NCBI GenBank assembly: GCA_902631135.1
Contig: CACOXL010000003.1
Span: 1 to 55,717, forward strand
Direction of reading: 5' to 3'
Origin: an uncultured Pelagibacteraceae bacterium
GTDB lineage: Bacteria; Pseudomonadota; Alphaproteobacteria; Pelagibacterales; Pelagibacteraceae
DNA: 55,717 nucleotides
The notes under the pieces are model-generated. The model did no database searches, had not been told where the DNA came from, and was given only the letters and a program-made list of their open reading frames with translations. Position 1 is the first letter of the stretch; the number at the start of each line of letters is the position of its first letter. A program made the position numbers and the translations under genes. Of the stretch, positions 8,912 to 19,109 are shown one piece after another.

Positions 8912-9493
8912 ATGACCTCAAAAAATATAACCACATCTTTTATTAAGTTTTTTTTTATTTTTTCAATAATTTTAATTTTACAATCTTGCGGAACATTTAA
9001 TCCACCAGATGTAAAGGATAGCCCAATTAATGACGCGGATATGAGAAAAAGAAATATTGAAGAAGGTAGAGGTATTACACTTGGAGGAAAAAAAAGAGGA
9101 TCAGGAAATTTTGATTTTGCAACTTCTAACGAGATGTGGAGAGCTGCTTTAGAAATTTTAGATTTTGTTCCATTGTCAACAGCAGATTATGGTGGTGGTG
9201 TTATAATTACCGATTGGTATTCTGATAATTTAAACTCAAACGAATCCATAAAGATTATGATTAATTTCTTATCTAATGAAATTAGAGCCGATGGACTTAA
9301 TATTAAAGTTTATAAAAAAATTTGTAACCAAAGTTCAAACTGTAATACTCAATTAATAAAATCCAGTATAAATAACGATATAAAATTAGCAGTATTAAAA
9401 AAAGCAGCACAAATTAAAAAGCAGGATGGAAAAAGTAGAGCAAAGGATAACCCTTATACTGGTGGCACTTCACCGACTAGCAAAGGTGAATAG
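8912..9493 (+). CDS. DUF3576 domain-containing lipoprotein
   Basis: Lipobox [38 protein letters not shown] typical of the family. Confidence 0.82.
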   Translation: MTSKNITTSFIKFFFIFSIILILQSCGTFNPPDVKDSPINDADMRKRNIEEGRGITLGGKKRGSGNFDFATSNEMWRAALEILDFVPLSTADYGGGVIITDWYSDNLNSNESIKIMINFLSNEIRADGLNIKVYKKICNQSSNCNTQLIKSSINNDIKLAVLKKAAQIKKQDGKSRAKDNPYTGGTSPTSKGE

Positions 9494-9495
9494 AA

Positions 9496-12036
9496 TTGAG
9501 CAGATATAATTTTAAGCTAATTGAAAAAAAATGGCAGGACTATTGGGATAAGAATAATACTTATAAAGTAATATCAAACCCAAATAAAAGAAAATTCTAC
9601 TGTCTTGAGATGTTTCCATATCCCTCCGGAAGAATACACATGGGTCATGTAAGAAATTATACAATCGGTGATGTTTTAGCTAGATATAAGTCATTACAGG
9701 GTTTTAATGTTTTACATCCAATGGGATGGGATTCGTTTGGTATGCCCGCTGAAAATGCTGCAAAACAAAATAATTTAAATCCAAAAGATTGGACTGAAGA
9801 AAATATTAATGCAATGAAAAATCAATTAAAAAAACTCGGTTTATCAATTGATTGGGAAAGAGAAATTTCAACTTGTTCACCTAACTATTATAAACATCAA
9901 CAAAAACTTTTTTTAGAACTTTATGACAAGGGTTTAATTTATCGTAAGGAAAGCTATGTTAACTGGGATCCAATTGATAAGACTGTACTTGCTAATGAAC
10001 AGGTAATCAATGGTAAAGGATGGCGGTCAGGCGCAGTTGTAGAAAGAAAGAAATTAAATCAATGGTTTTTTCGAATTTCAAATTTTGCAGAAGAGTTACT
10101 TTCAGATTTAGACAATTTAGATCAATGGCCTGAAAAAGTAAAAATAATGCAAAAAAACTGGATTGGAAAATCTTTTGGATGCGAAATTGATTTTAAAATT
10201 GATGGTTCAGAAAAAGTAAAATCAATAAAATGTTATACAACAAGACCAGACACACTTTTTGGTTTTTCCTTTTTAGCACTTTCCGTGGATCATCCTTTAT
10301 CAAAATTATATGAAAAAGATAAAAATTTTCTCTCTTTTAGAGATGAGTGTTCAAAAACAGGAACTACAGAAGAATCGATAGCTCAAGCTGAAAAAATTGG
10401 TTTTAAAACTGAACTTTTAGCAATTAATCCTTTGAATGAAAATGAGAAAGTACCAGTATATTTTGCCAATTTTGTATTAATGGATTACGGCTTTGGTGCT
10501 GTATTTGGTTGTCCAGCTCATGATCAAAGAGACTTTGATTTTGCAAAAAAATATAATTTAGAAATTAAAACTGTTGTTAAACCATTTGATGAAACAGACA
10601 GTTTTACCGTTAACGATGAAGCTTATACTGGTTCAGGCACAATAATAAATTCTGATTTTTTAAACGGACTTAAAGTACCAGACGAGTCTATTGCAAAAAC
10701 AATTCAGATTTTAGAGGAAAAAAAAATTGGTAACAAAAAAACAAATTATAGATTAAAAGATTGGGGTGTTTCAAGACAAAGATATTGGGGATGTCCAATT
10801 CCAATTGCTTATGATGAAAAAAATCAAATACACAAAATTCCTGAAAAAGATTTACCTGTTTTACTTCCAGATCAAATAAATTTAAATACTAAAGGAAATC
10901 CACTTGATTCTGTAGACCAATGGAAGAAAATTAATATTAACGGAAAAAATTGTATAAGAGAAACTGATACATTAGATACTTTTGTGGACTCTTCATGGTA
11001 TTTTTTAAGATTTTGTTCTTCAAAAGATAATGATAATTCATTTAATAAAAATGAAATAGATTATTGGATGCCAGTAGATCAGTATATCGGTGGAGTGGAG
11101 CATGCAATATTACACCTCCTTTATTCTAGATTTTTTACAAGAGCTATTAATTTAAATAATAAAGAGTTTGAATTAAAAGAACCTTTCAAAGGATTATTTA
11201 CTCAAGGCATGGTTTGTCATCAAACTTATAAAGACCAAAATGATAATTGGTTGAGTCCTGATGATGTTTTTTCAAATAATGGTAATGATTATTTTATCAA
11301 AACTAAGCCATCAGAAAAAGTAATGGTAGGACCTTCAGAATCAATGTCTAAGTCTAAAAAAAATACTATAGATCCAGAAAAAATGATTGAAGCTTATGGA
11401 GCTGATGCTGTTAGATTATTTATATTATCTGATAGTCCTCCAGAAAAAGATATCCAATGGTCTGAAACAGGTATGACATCTGCATATAAGTTTATTCAGA
11501 AATTTTGGTCAGTCAGTCAAAATATAATAGAAATAGTTAATACTGAGTCTGATAAATCAATTAACAATGAAATTGAAATATTTACAAATCAGTCCATTGA
11601 AAAAATTAATACTGCTCTAGAAAAATTTAGATATAATGTAATTATTGCTGTATTCCACGAAATATTTAATTTCTTCAACAAAGTTTCAGAAAATAGAAAA
11701 AATTATCAAAATTTAAAAGAAAATTACAATAAAATTCTTATAGTTGTGTCTCCGGTTATACCTCATTTAGCAAATGAATGCTTAAACCTAATGGCTTCAA
11801 AAAATTTTGAATGGCCAAAAGTGAAAAAAGAATTTTTAGAAAAAGAAGAAAAAGAAATTGTTATACAAATAAATGGAAAAAAAAGAGGTAATATATTAAT
11901 TAATAAGAAAACTGAAGAAAATGAAATACTAGCAAAAATTAAGGAATTAGACATAATCCAAAAATACATAAAAGATAAAAAAATTTCTAAAACTATTTAT
12001 GTAAAAGATAGATTAATAAATATAATAATAAAATAA
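9496..12036 (+). CDS. leuS: Leucine--tRNA ligase
   Basis: [36 protein letters not shown] start. Confidence 0.98.
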   Translation: MSRYNFKLIEKKWQDYWDKNNTYKVISNPNKRKFYCLEMFPYPSGRIHMGHVRNYTIGDVLARYKSLQGFNVLHPMGWDSFGMPAENAAKQNNLNPKDWTEENINAMKNQLKKLGLSIDWEREISTCSPNYYKHQQKLFLELYDKGLIYRKESYVNWDPIDKTVLANEQVINGKGWRSGAVVERKKLNQWFFRISNFAEELLSDLDNLDQWPEKVKIMQKNWIGKSFGCEIDFKIDGSEKVKSIKCYTTRPDTLFGFSFLALSVDHPLSKLYEKDKNFLSFRDECSKTGTTEESIAQAEKIGFKTELLAINPLNENEKVPVYFANFVLMDYGFGAVFGCPAHDQRDFDFAKKYNLEIKTVVKPFDETDSFTVNDEAYTGSGTIINSDFLNGLKVPDESIAKTIQILEEKKIGNKKTNYRLKDWGVSRQRYWGCPIPIAYDEKNQIHKIPEKDLPVLLPDQINLNTKGNPLDSVDQWKKININGKNCIRETDTLDTFVDSSWYFLRFCSSKDNDNSFNKNEIDYWMPVDQYIGGVEHAILHLLYSRFFTRAINLNNKEFELKEPFKGLFTQGMVCHQTYKDQNDNWLSPDDVFSNNGNDYFIKTKPSEKVMVGPSESMSKSKKNTIDPEKMIEAYGADAVRLFILSDSPPEKDIQWSETGMTSAYKFIQKFWSVSQNIIEIVNTESDKSINNEIEIFTNQSIEKINTALEKFRYNVIIAVFHEIFNFFNKVSENRKNYQNLKENYNKILIVVSPVIPHLANECLNLMASKNFEWPKVKKEFLEKEEKEIVIQINGKKRGNILINKKTEENEILAKIKELDIIQKYIKDKKISKTIYVKDRLINIIIK

Positions 12037-12476
12037 TGAAAAAAATTTTAATTTTATTCTTGTTATTATCTGCATGTGGTTACCAACCACTTTATAATTC
12101 TAGTGATATAAACGTTAAATTTAGCAAAATTAATTTATCTGGAGATACAAAAATAAATAGAAAAATTGTTTCATCTTTAGGATTTGTTGAAACTGAAAGC
12201 GATGATTTGAATAATGAAATTTCAATTATAAGTTCTAAAACAATTATTGAAACTTCTAAAGACGATAAAGGACAACCAGCAACATACAGAACAAATGTAA
12301 TAGTTGACGTTACTATAAAAAGTCTAGATAAGGTAATTAAATCAAGATCATTTAGTGAAAGTTTTTCCTATAAAAATATTGAAAATAAATATGATTTATC
12401 TGTCTATCAAAAAGATGTTGAAAATAATTTAATTAAAAAAATAACAGATGATATAATAGTTTTTATCAATTTATAA
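12036..12476 (+). CDS. lptE: LPS-assembly lipoprotein LptE
   Basis: Lipobox LLSACGYQPLY, position between leuS and holA. Confidence 0.88.
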   Translation: MKKILILFLLLSACGYQPLYNSSDINVKFSKINLSGDTKINRKIVSSLGFVETESDDLNNEISIISSKTIIETSKDDKGQPATYRTNVIVDVTIKSLDKVIKSRSFSESFSYKNIENKYDLSVYQKDVENNLIKKITDDIIVFINL

Positions 12477-13478
12477 ATGATAGTAAAAACATTTGAAATT
12501 AAAAAAAAAGAACTAAATAATTTTAAGTTTTTTCTAATTTACGGGAATAATAGTGGGCTTATAGATGAAATTATTGAAAATGATTTAAAACCCAAACTTT
12601 CAAAAAATATTTATAACTATGATGAAAATGAAATACTTCAAAACGATGAAAATTTTAAAGATGATATTTTGAGTAAATCATTTTTTGATAATGAAAAATT
12701 AATTATTATTTCAAGAACAACTGATAAAATATTCAAGTTAATTGAGGAAATAATAGATAAGAATATAAAAGACATTGTAATAATATTGAAAGCAAGCACC
12801 CTTGAAAAAAAATCTAAATTAAGGAATTTATTTGAAAAAAACAGTGATGTAATTTGCACCCCTGTTTATGAGGATAACAATCAATCTTTAAGTATGATAG
12901 TTAGAGAATTTTTAAAAAAAAATAATATTAATTTATCTCAGCAAATCATAAATATTTTAACTGAGAGAGCTAAAGGTGATAGGATAAATTTAAAAAATGA
13001 ATTAGATAAATTGAAGTATTTTTCTCAAAATAAAAGTAAGATAGAAATTGATGAAATACTTAATTTAACCAATTTAGCTGAAAATTATAATATATCTGAA
13101 TTAGTAGATAATTCTTTAGCTCAAAATAAAAAAAGGACCTTATACATATTTAATGAAAATAATTTTGTATCAGATGATTGTATATTAATTTTAAGAACTT
13201 ATTTATCAAAGTTAAAAAGATTGTTAAAATTAAAGTCAGCGATGACACAAAATAATAATTTAGATCAAGCAATATCTTCTTACAAACCTCCAATTTTTTG
13301 GAAAGAAAAAGATATTGTAAAACAACAATTAAAAATTTTGGACTTTGATGAAATTCAAGACTTAATAATGAACACCAATGAAATAGAATATCAAATAAAA
13401 AAAAATCCTGGTGTTTCTACTTTATTACTTAAAAATTTTATCTTAGAAAAAACATTAAATACTAATAATTTGCTTTAA
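12477..13478 (+). CDS. holA: DNA polymerase III subunit delta
   Basis: YGNNSGLIDE, overall length and synteny with leuS-lptE. Confidence 0.9.
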   Translation: MIVKTFEIKKKELNNFKFFLIYGNNSGLIDEIIENDLKPKLSKNIYNYDENEILQNDENFKDDILSKSFFDNEKLIIISRTTDKIFKLIEEIIDKNIKDIVIILKASTLEKKSKLRNLFEKNSDVICTPVYEDNNQSLSMIVREFLKKNNINLSQQIINILTERAKGDRINLKNELDKLKYFSQNKSKIEIDEILNLTNLAENYNISELVDNSLAQNKKRTLYIFNENNFVSDDCILILRTYLSKLKRLLKLKSAMTQNNNLDQAISSYKPPIFWKEKDIVKQQLKILDFDEIQDLIMNTNEIEYQIKKNPGVSTLLLKNFILEKTLNTNNLL

Positions 13479-14304
13479 TAATATCGATTATTTTATTTAG
13501 TTGATCTAAATCATGATAAAAAAAACTTATCGTTCCTTTGTTTTTTTTATTATTTTTAATGGATACAGATAAACCAATTTTTTTACTTACATTTTCCTCA
13601 AGATTTTTAATATTTGGATCAACATTACGGCTTATGGATCCTTTTTTCTTAAAAATTTTAACAAAATTTTCTGCCTGCCTAACTGACAATTTTTTTTCAA
13701 TAATCTTATTTGCTACAAATAAAGCATTATCTAGACCTACCAAAATTTTAGCATGACCAGAACTAATTTTTTTCTCTTCTACAAACTTTAGAACTTCATT
13801 CGGTAAATTAAGTAATCTCAAAGAATTGGTAATATAACTTCTGCTTTTTCCAATGAATTTAGACACTTTTTCTTGATCATAAGAAAATTCGTCTATCAAC
13901 CTTTTGTAACCTTGAGCCTCTTCTAAGGGATTTAAATCATGTCTTTGAACATTTTCAACAATGGCAAATTCAAGAGATTTAAGATCATCAGCTTGAGTTA
14001 CGACCACAGGTATTTCATGTAACCCAGCCTTTCTTGCAGCAAGCCATCTTCTTTCACCCGCAATAATTTCAAATTTAGAGTCATCGGAACTAGACTTTCT
14101 AACTATAATGGGTTGAATAACACCTCTTTCTTTTATTGATTTTGTTAAGTCATTTAAATTTTCCTCATCAAAATTTTTTCGTGGTTGAAATCTATTAGGC
14201 ACTATTTCACTTAATGATAATTTATTAGTTTTTGTTTCTACTTTAGTTTCTCCTATCAAAGATGATAAACCTCTACCTAAGCCTTTTTTAATTTTTGAAT
14301 TCAT
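13462..14304 (-). CDS. parB: Chromosome partitioning protein ParB
   Basis: KKGLGRGLSSLIGE N-terminus, IAGERRWLAARKAG, VENVQRHDLNPLEEA. Confidence 0.98.
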   Translation of the reverse strand: MNSKIKKGLGRGLSSLIGETKVETKTNKLSLSEIVPNRFQPRKNFDEENLNDLTKSIKERGVIQPIIVRKSSSDDSKFEIIAGERRWLAARKAGLHEIPVVVTQADDLKSLEFAIVENVQRHDLNPLEEAQGYKRLIDEFSYDQEKVSKFIGKSRSYITNSLRLLNLPNEVLKFVEEKKISSGHAKILVGLDNALFVANKIIEKKLSVRQAENFVKIFKKKGSISRNVDPNIKNLEENVSKKIGLSVSIKNNKKNKGTISFFYHDLDQLNKIIDIIKANY

Positions 14305-15098
14305 TAAGCCGCACTCCCTATTTTGTTTTCTTGAACAATAAATTCATCGGTAAAACTGTAATATGATTTGCTACCTACACAGCTTTTATCATATATTAAA
14401 ACTGGAACACCGTGTGATGGTGCTTCTGATAATCTTACATTTCGAGGAATTACTGTTTGATAAACTTTATCTTTAAAATAATTACGAGCTTCTTGTTCAA
14501 CTTGAGCAGACAATTTATTTCTTCTGTCATACATTGTAAGAAGTATACCCTGTATCTCTAATCTAGGATTTAAATTCACTTTTATTCTTTCGATAGTTTT
14601 CATTAACTGAGTTAATCCTTCAAGAGCAAAGAACTCTGTTTGAAGTGGAACCAACAAGGAATTTGATGACACTAACGCCATAACAGTTAATAAGCTTAAT
14701 GATGGAGGGCAATCAATTAATATATAATCATATGAAGCCCTAGAATCGTTTAAATATGCAGTTAATTTGGTCTTTAAGATGAATGCTCTATCATTATCAC
14801 CCGCCGTTTCCACTTCTAATCCTGATAAATCAACATTCGAAGTTATCAAATCAAGATCTTGAAACTGAGTTTTTTTAATTACATCAGAAATTGACATTGT
14901 TCCATTTAAAATTCCGTAAATTGTTTGGCCAGACTCCTCTGTATTTGACAATCCTAATCCTGTTGTTGCATTTCCTTGCGGATCGAGATCGATTACTAAA
15001 ATTTTTTTTCCTTGCTGAGATAAAGCAGAAGCAAGATTGATTACAGTCGTCGTTTTTCCGACCCCGCCCTTCTGATTAATTACTGAAATTATTTTCAT
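14304..15098 (-). CDS. parA: Chromosome partitioning ATPase ParA
   Basis: NQKGGVGKTTTVINLA deviant Walker A, DLDPQGNATTGLG. Confidence 0.98.
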   Translation of the reverse strand: MKIISVINQKGGVGKTTTVINLASALSQQGKKILVIDLDPQGNATTGLGLSNTEESGQTIYGILNGTMSISDVIKKTQFQDLDLITSNVDLSGLEVETAGDNDRAFILKTKLTAYLNDSRASYDYILIDCPPSLSLLTVMALVSSNSLLVPLQTEFFALEGLTQLMKTIERIKVNLNPRLEIQGILLTMYDRRNKLSAQVEQEARNYFKDKVYQTVIPRNVRLSEAPSHGVPVLIYDKSCVGSKSYYSFTDEFIVQENKIGSAA

Positions 15099-15741
15099 GA
15101 AATTTTTTTTCCATTTTTTTTATGTTTAATATGAATGACTTTTCACTTGTTATGCTTTTCTTTTCCTCATAATCTAAATTCCATTCTTTAAGTGTATCAT
15201 TTAAAATTTGTCTTCCTGTGTCACCCATAAAAAAAATAATATTATTAAAATTTTTAAAATTCTCATTTATTAAACTTAGAACTACTGGCATAGGCTTAAA
15301 AGCTCTGGACATTATTGTTCCCGTTTCAATATTTTTAACTGTAAAAATATCTTTTTGTATTACTTCTGTATTCAAATTTAATTTTTTCGAAACTTCTTTT
15401 AAAAAAACGCATTTATGATAACTTTTTTCGTAAAGATTAATTTTTAGACTGTTTTTTAATTGTTTCATGACAATTGCAATTATTAACCCCGGCATTCCCC
15501 CTCCAGATCCTAAATCACAGGTTGTATTGCTATTTAAATCAACAAAATCAATGATTTGAGCAGAATCAATAATATGTCGCTCTCTTATATGGTCTTTTTC
15601 CAATGTTTTTTTACTTATTATGTTTATTTGCCTATTTTTTTCTTTAATCATTGAAATTAAGCTCTCGAGCTCATTACAAGTTTCACGTGAAACATTTAGA
15701 TTTGAAATTTTAGAGTAAGAATTTAAAATTACATTATCCAT
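15076..15741 (-). CDS. rsmG: 16S rRNA (guanine-N7)-methyltransferase RsmG
   Basis: NVSRET, DLGSGGGMPGLIIAI, mnmG-rsmG-parAB synteny. Confidence 0.96.
   Translation of the reverse strand: MDNVILNSYSKISNLNVSRETCNELESLISMIKEKNRQINIISKKTLEKDHIRERHIIDSAQIIDFVDLNSNTTCDLGSGGGMPGLIIAIVMKQLKNSLKINLYEKSYHKCVFLKEVSKKLNLNTEVIQKDIFTVKNIETGTIMSRAFKPMPVVLSLINENFKNFNNIIFFMGDTGRQILNDTLKEWNLDYEEKKSITSEKSFILNIKKMEKKFHENNFSN
15679..15694. promoter_or_regulatory. parS: parS centromere site
   Basis: AGTTTCACGTGAAACA, 15/16 match to TGTTTCACGTGAAACA, within rsmG (encodes VSRET). Confidence 0.9.
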
Positions 15742-17612
15742 TAAGCTATATGCTTAATAGACCTTCTTTTAACGTGTGACAACAAAATATATACAGCTGC
15801 AGGCGTAATTCCGTCAATCCTAAGGGCCTGACCCATAGTTTTAGGCTTTATTTCCTTAAATTTAGCCTTAACTTCATTAGAAAGGCCTGAAAATTGATCA
15901 TAGTCAATATTATCAGGAATTATTAAATTCTCATCCCTTTTAAAAGCTAGAATGTCAGCTTTTTGTTTTTTCAAATAACCTCTGTAATGTGAATTAATTT
16001 CAATTTGCTCATCAATATCAGTACCATGATCAAAAATTTCCGGCCATATATCTCTAATTTTGCTCATATTAACTGATTTTTGTGTTAAAATTTCTTCAGC
16101 TGATCGAAATACACCATCTTTGGCTATTTTAATTCCAAATTTCTCAGCTTTAGAGGGAGAAATACTCAAATTAGACATCTGTAGCGATATCTTACCCAGC
16201 TTTTCAAATTTATCCTCAAATATCTCTTTTCTATTATTAGAAATTAAACCAATACTAATTCCTTTATGGGTAAGTCTTAGGTCAGCATTATCTGATCTAA
16301 GGCTTAATCTATATTCGGCTCTAGATGTAAACATTCTATAAGGCTCAGCAACACCTTTGGTTACTAAATCATCAATCATAACTCCAATATATGCATCTGA
16401 CCTATCAAGGATAAAAGGCTCCATTTTTTTAAGTGAGAGGGCAGCATTTATCCCGGCTATAAGACCTTGGGATGCAGCCTCTTCGTATCCCGTGGTTCCG
16501 TTTATTTGTCCCGCAAGGTACAGATTCTTTATTTTCTTTGTCTCTAATGTTAAAAAGAGTTCTCTAGGATCAATATAATCGTATTCTATAGCATATCCAG
16601 GACGTATAATTTTAACATTCTCTAAACCATTGATATTGTTGAGTATTTCATGTTGCACAACCACAGGTAGAGATGTTGATATGCCATTTGGATAAATTGT
16701 ATAATCATTAAGGCCCTCAGGCTCCAAAAATATCTGATGTCTAGCCTTATCGGCAAATTTTACTATCTTATCTTCTATTGAAGGACAATATCTTGGACCA
16801 ACACCTTGTATACTACCAGAATACATTGCACTTTTAGATAAATTCTTTTTAATGATTTTATGAACCTTTTCGTTGGTATAGGTCATTGAACACGATACTT
16901 GTTTGTTTAGATTTTTTTTTGTTAAGAAAGAAAAAAAATAAGGATCATCATCTGCAAATTGTTTTTCTAAATTTTCAAAATTAATAGTTCTAGAATCCAG
17001 CCTTGGAGGTGTCCCTGTTTTTAATCTACCTATTTTAAAATTATATTTCTCTAACTGTTCACTTAAACCAGTGCTTGGCTTTTCATTAAATCGACCAGCA
17101 GGAGTTCTTTCATTACCAATATGAATTAAACCGTTCAAAAATGTGCCAGTTGTAAGTATTAACTTGTTACAACTTACTTTATTACCTTTTGAAGTTAAGA
17201 AACCACTTATTTCATTATTATTAAAAATAAACTTAATTACAGGATCTGAAAAAATGCTTAAATTACAGTAGTTTACAAGTTTTTTTTGCATAAATTTTCG
17301 ATATAGTGATCTATCAGATTGAGTTCTCGGCCCTCTTACTGCTGGTCCTCTACTTCTATTTAATAATCTAAACTGGATTCCAGACTTATCAGCAACCTCG
17401 CCCATAACCCCATCTAAAGCATCAATTTCCCTTACCAAGTGACCTTTTCCTAAACCACCAATAGCAGGATTACATGACATTTCTCCTATGGTATTTTTGT
17501 TGTGAGTGAATAGGGCAGTGTTAACTCCAAGTCGTGCGGATGCTGTTGCTGCTTCACACCCTGCGTGACCTCCACCGATTACTACTACATCAAAAGATAA
17601 ATCTTTTTTCAT
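15741..17612 (-). CDS. mnmG: tRNA uridine-5-carboxymethylaminomethyl modification enzyme MnmG
   Basis: [35 protein letters not shown]. Confidence 0.98.
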   Translation of the reverse strand: MKKDLSFDVVVIGGGHAGCEAATASARLGVNTALFTHNKNTIGEMSCNPAIGGLGKGHLVREIDALDGVMGEVADKSGIQFRLLNRSRGPAVRGPRTQSDRSLYRKFMQKKLVNYCNLSIFSDPVIKFIFNNNEISGFLTSKGNKVSCNKLILTTGTFLNGLIHIGNERTPAGRFNEKPSTGLSEQLEKYNFKIGRLKTGTPPRLDSRTINFENLEKQFADDDPYFFSFLTKKNLNKQVSCSMTYTNEKVHKIIKKNLSKSAMYSGSIQGVGPRYCPSIEDKIVKFADKARHQIFLEPEGLNDYTIYPNGISTSLPVVVQHEILNNINGLENVKIIRPGYAIEYDYIDPRELFLTLETKKIKNLYLAGQINGTTGYEEAASQGLIAGINAALSLKKMEPFILDRSDAYIGVMIDDLVTKGVAEPYRMFTSRAEYRLSLRSDNADLRLTHKGISIGLISNNRKEIFEDKFEKLGKISLQMSNLSISPSKAEKFGIKIAKDGVFRSAEEILTQKSVNMSKIRDIWPEIFDHGTDIDEQIEINSHYRGYLKKQKADILAFKRDENLIIPDNIDYDQFSGLSNEVKAKFKEIKPKTMGQALRIDGITPAAVYILLSHVKRRSIKHIA

Positions 17613-17729
17613 GATGTAAACTTATATTCGATTACGATTTTTTACAAGATTTGAGTTTTATTGCTTAAATAAGCGTTATTTATCAAAGAAAAATCAAAAA
17701 AAAGAGCTAAAAATCTAAGAAATTGACGA

Positions 17730-19061
17730 TTATTTTCCAATACAAAAATCGTTGAAAATACTACCTAATATCTCCTCTACATCAACTTTTCCGACAATCA
17801 TGCCTAGTTGTCTCGTAGCAAGTCTTAAATCCTCAGCAGCCTTATCAAAATCGTTTTTATCATTCTTGTCTACAAAATTATTTAAATGATCGACACACTG
17901 AATCAAATGCTGTCTATGTCTTTCCCTAGTAATTAGGATATCTTCTTCAGATATAAATTTATTTTTTAAGTTCTCTTTTATTTTTTCAATCAACTTATCA
18001 ATATTCGAATTGTCTTTTAAAGAAATTAGAACATGATTTAATTTTTCAATTTTTGGATTTAATTTTTCCTGCAAAAGGTCAGATTTATTTATAACTAATA
18101 TGGCATCATTTTTTAAAAAATCATTCAAAAAACCGCTTAAATCAATACTTTTAGCATCAACTACAACCAGTTTCAAATCAGAATTTTCTGCCGTATTAAG
18201 AGATAACTTAATTCCTTTTTTTTCTATTTCATCTTTCGAGTCTCGTATACCTGCCGTATCTGAAATAATAACAGGGTATCCATCTATATTTAAATGTGTT
18301 TCCACAACGTCTCTAGTAGTGCCAGCAATCTCAGAAACTATAGCAACTTCTCTATTTGATAAATTATTTAATAAACTTGATTTACCGGCATTAGTAGGTC
18401 CTACGATTGCGATTTTAAAACCCTCCCGAATTATTTCTCCAACCTTTCGATCATTTAAAATTTTATTAATTTCATTTAATACATTCAATGAATCTTGTTT
18501 AATTTTTTTTAAATTATCTTCTGGTAAATCTTCTTCGGGAAAATCTATTTTAGCTTCAATAAATGATAAAAGTTTCAACAATTTTTCTCTAAGCTCATTA
18601 AATTTATCAGAAGATTTTCCATTCATTATTTTTATAGCTTGTTTTCTCTGAATTTCAGTTTCTGCCGAGATCAAGTCAGCTATACTCTCTGCTTTTAACA
18701 GATTTATCTTCCCATTTTGAAAAGCAAGCTTTGTAAACTCACCTGGTTCTGCTAATCTACAATTTTGAATTTTTAAAATCTCGTTTTGGACAGCTAAAAC
18801 TCCAGCTTTACCGCCATGTACATGTATTTCAGCCATATCTTCTCCTGTGTAGCTCTCAGGGCCAGGAAACCATATAATTATACCCTCATCTATAAGCTCA
18901 GAAGTGTTGATATTGTTTATTTTTCGAAGAGTAGCCATTCTTGGTTTTGGAATCTCTCTCGAAGTAAGCGCTTTTATGACGTTAGAAGCCTCTTGGCCTG
19001 AAATTCTAATAATTGCAACGCCTGACACTCCAGGTCCAGATGAAAGAGCGAAAATAGTCAT
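17730..19061 (-). CDS. mnmE: tRNA modification GTPase MnmE
   Basis: IVGPTNAGKSSLLN, IAGTTRDVVE, C-terminal FCIGK. Confidence 0.98.
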   Translation of the reverse strand: MTIFALSSGPGVSGVAIIRISGQEASNVIKALTSREIPKPRMATLRKINNINTSELIDEGIIIWFPGPESYTGEDMAEIHVHGGKAGVLAVQNEILKIQNCRLAEPGEFTKLAFQNGKINLLKAESIADLISAETEIQRKQAIKIMNGKSSDKFNELREKLLKLLSFIEAKIDFPEEDLPEDNLKKIKQDSLNVLNEINKILNDRKVGEIIREGFKIAIVGPTNAGKSSLLNNLSNREVAIVSEIAGTTRDVVETHLNIDGYPVIISDTAGIRDSKDEIEKKGIKLSLNTAENSDLKLVVVDAKSIDLSGFLNDFLKNDAILVINKSDLLQEKLNPKIEKLNHVLISLKDNSNIDKLIEKIKENLKNKFISEEDILITRERHRQHLIQCVDHLNNFVDKNDKNDFDKAAEDLRLATRQLGMIVGKVDVEEILGSIFNDFCIGK

Positions 19062-19109
19062 TATAAAAAGATCCTATCATAAATTTTAAAAAAATTTAGA
19101 AGAAAGTAT

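Noticed and set aside
17613-17729. mnmG-mnmE gap as an alternative origin
   Set aside because: No good TTATNCACA match seen; the hemE-ppsR gap has both better boxes and the known alphaproteobacterial location
18100-18651. 183-aa plus-strand ORF antisense to mnmE
   Set aside because: Shadow ORF; Ser/Leu/Ile-rich translation typical of the reverse complement of an AT-rich gene
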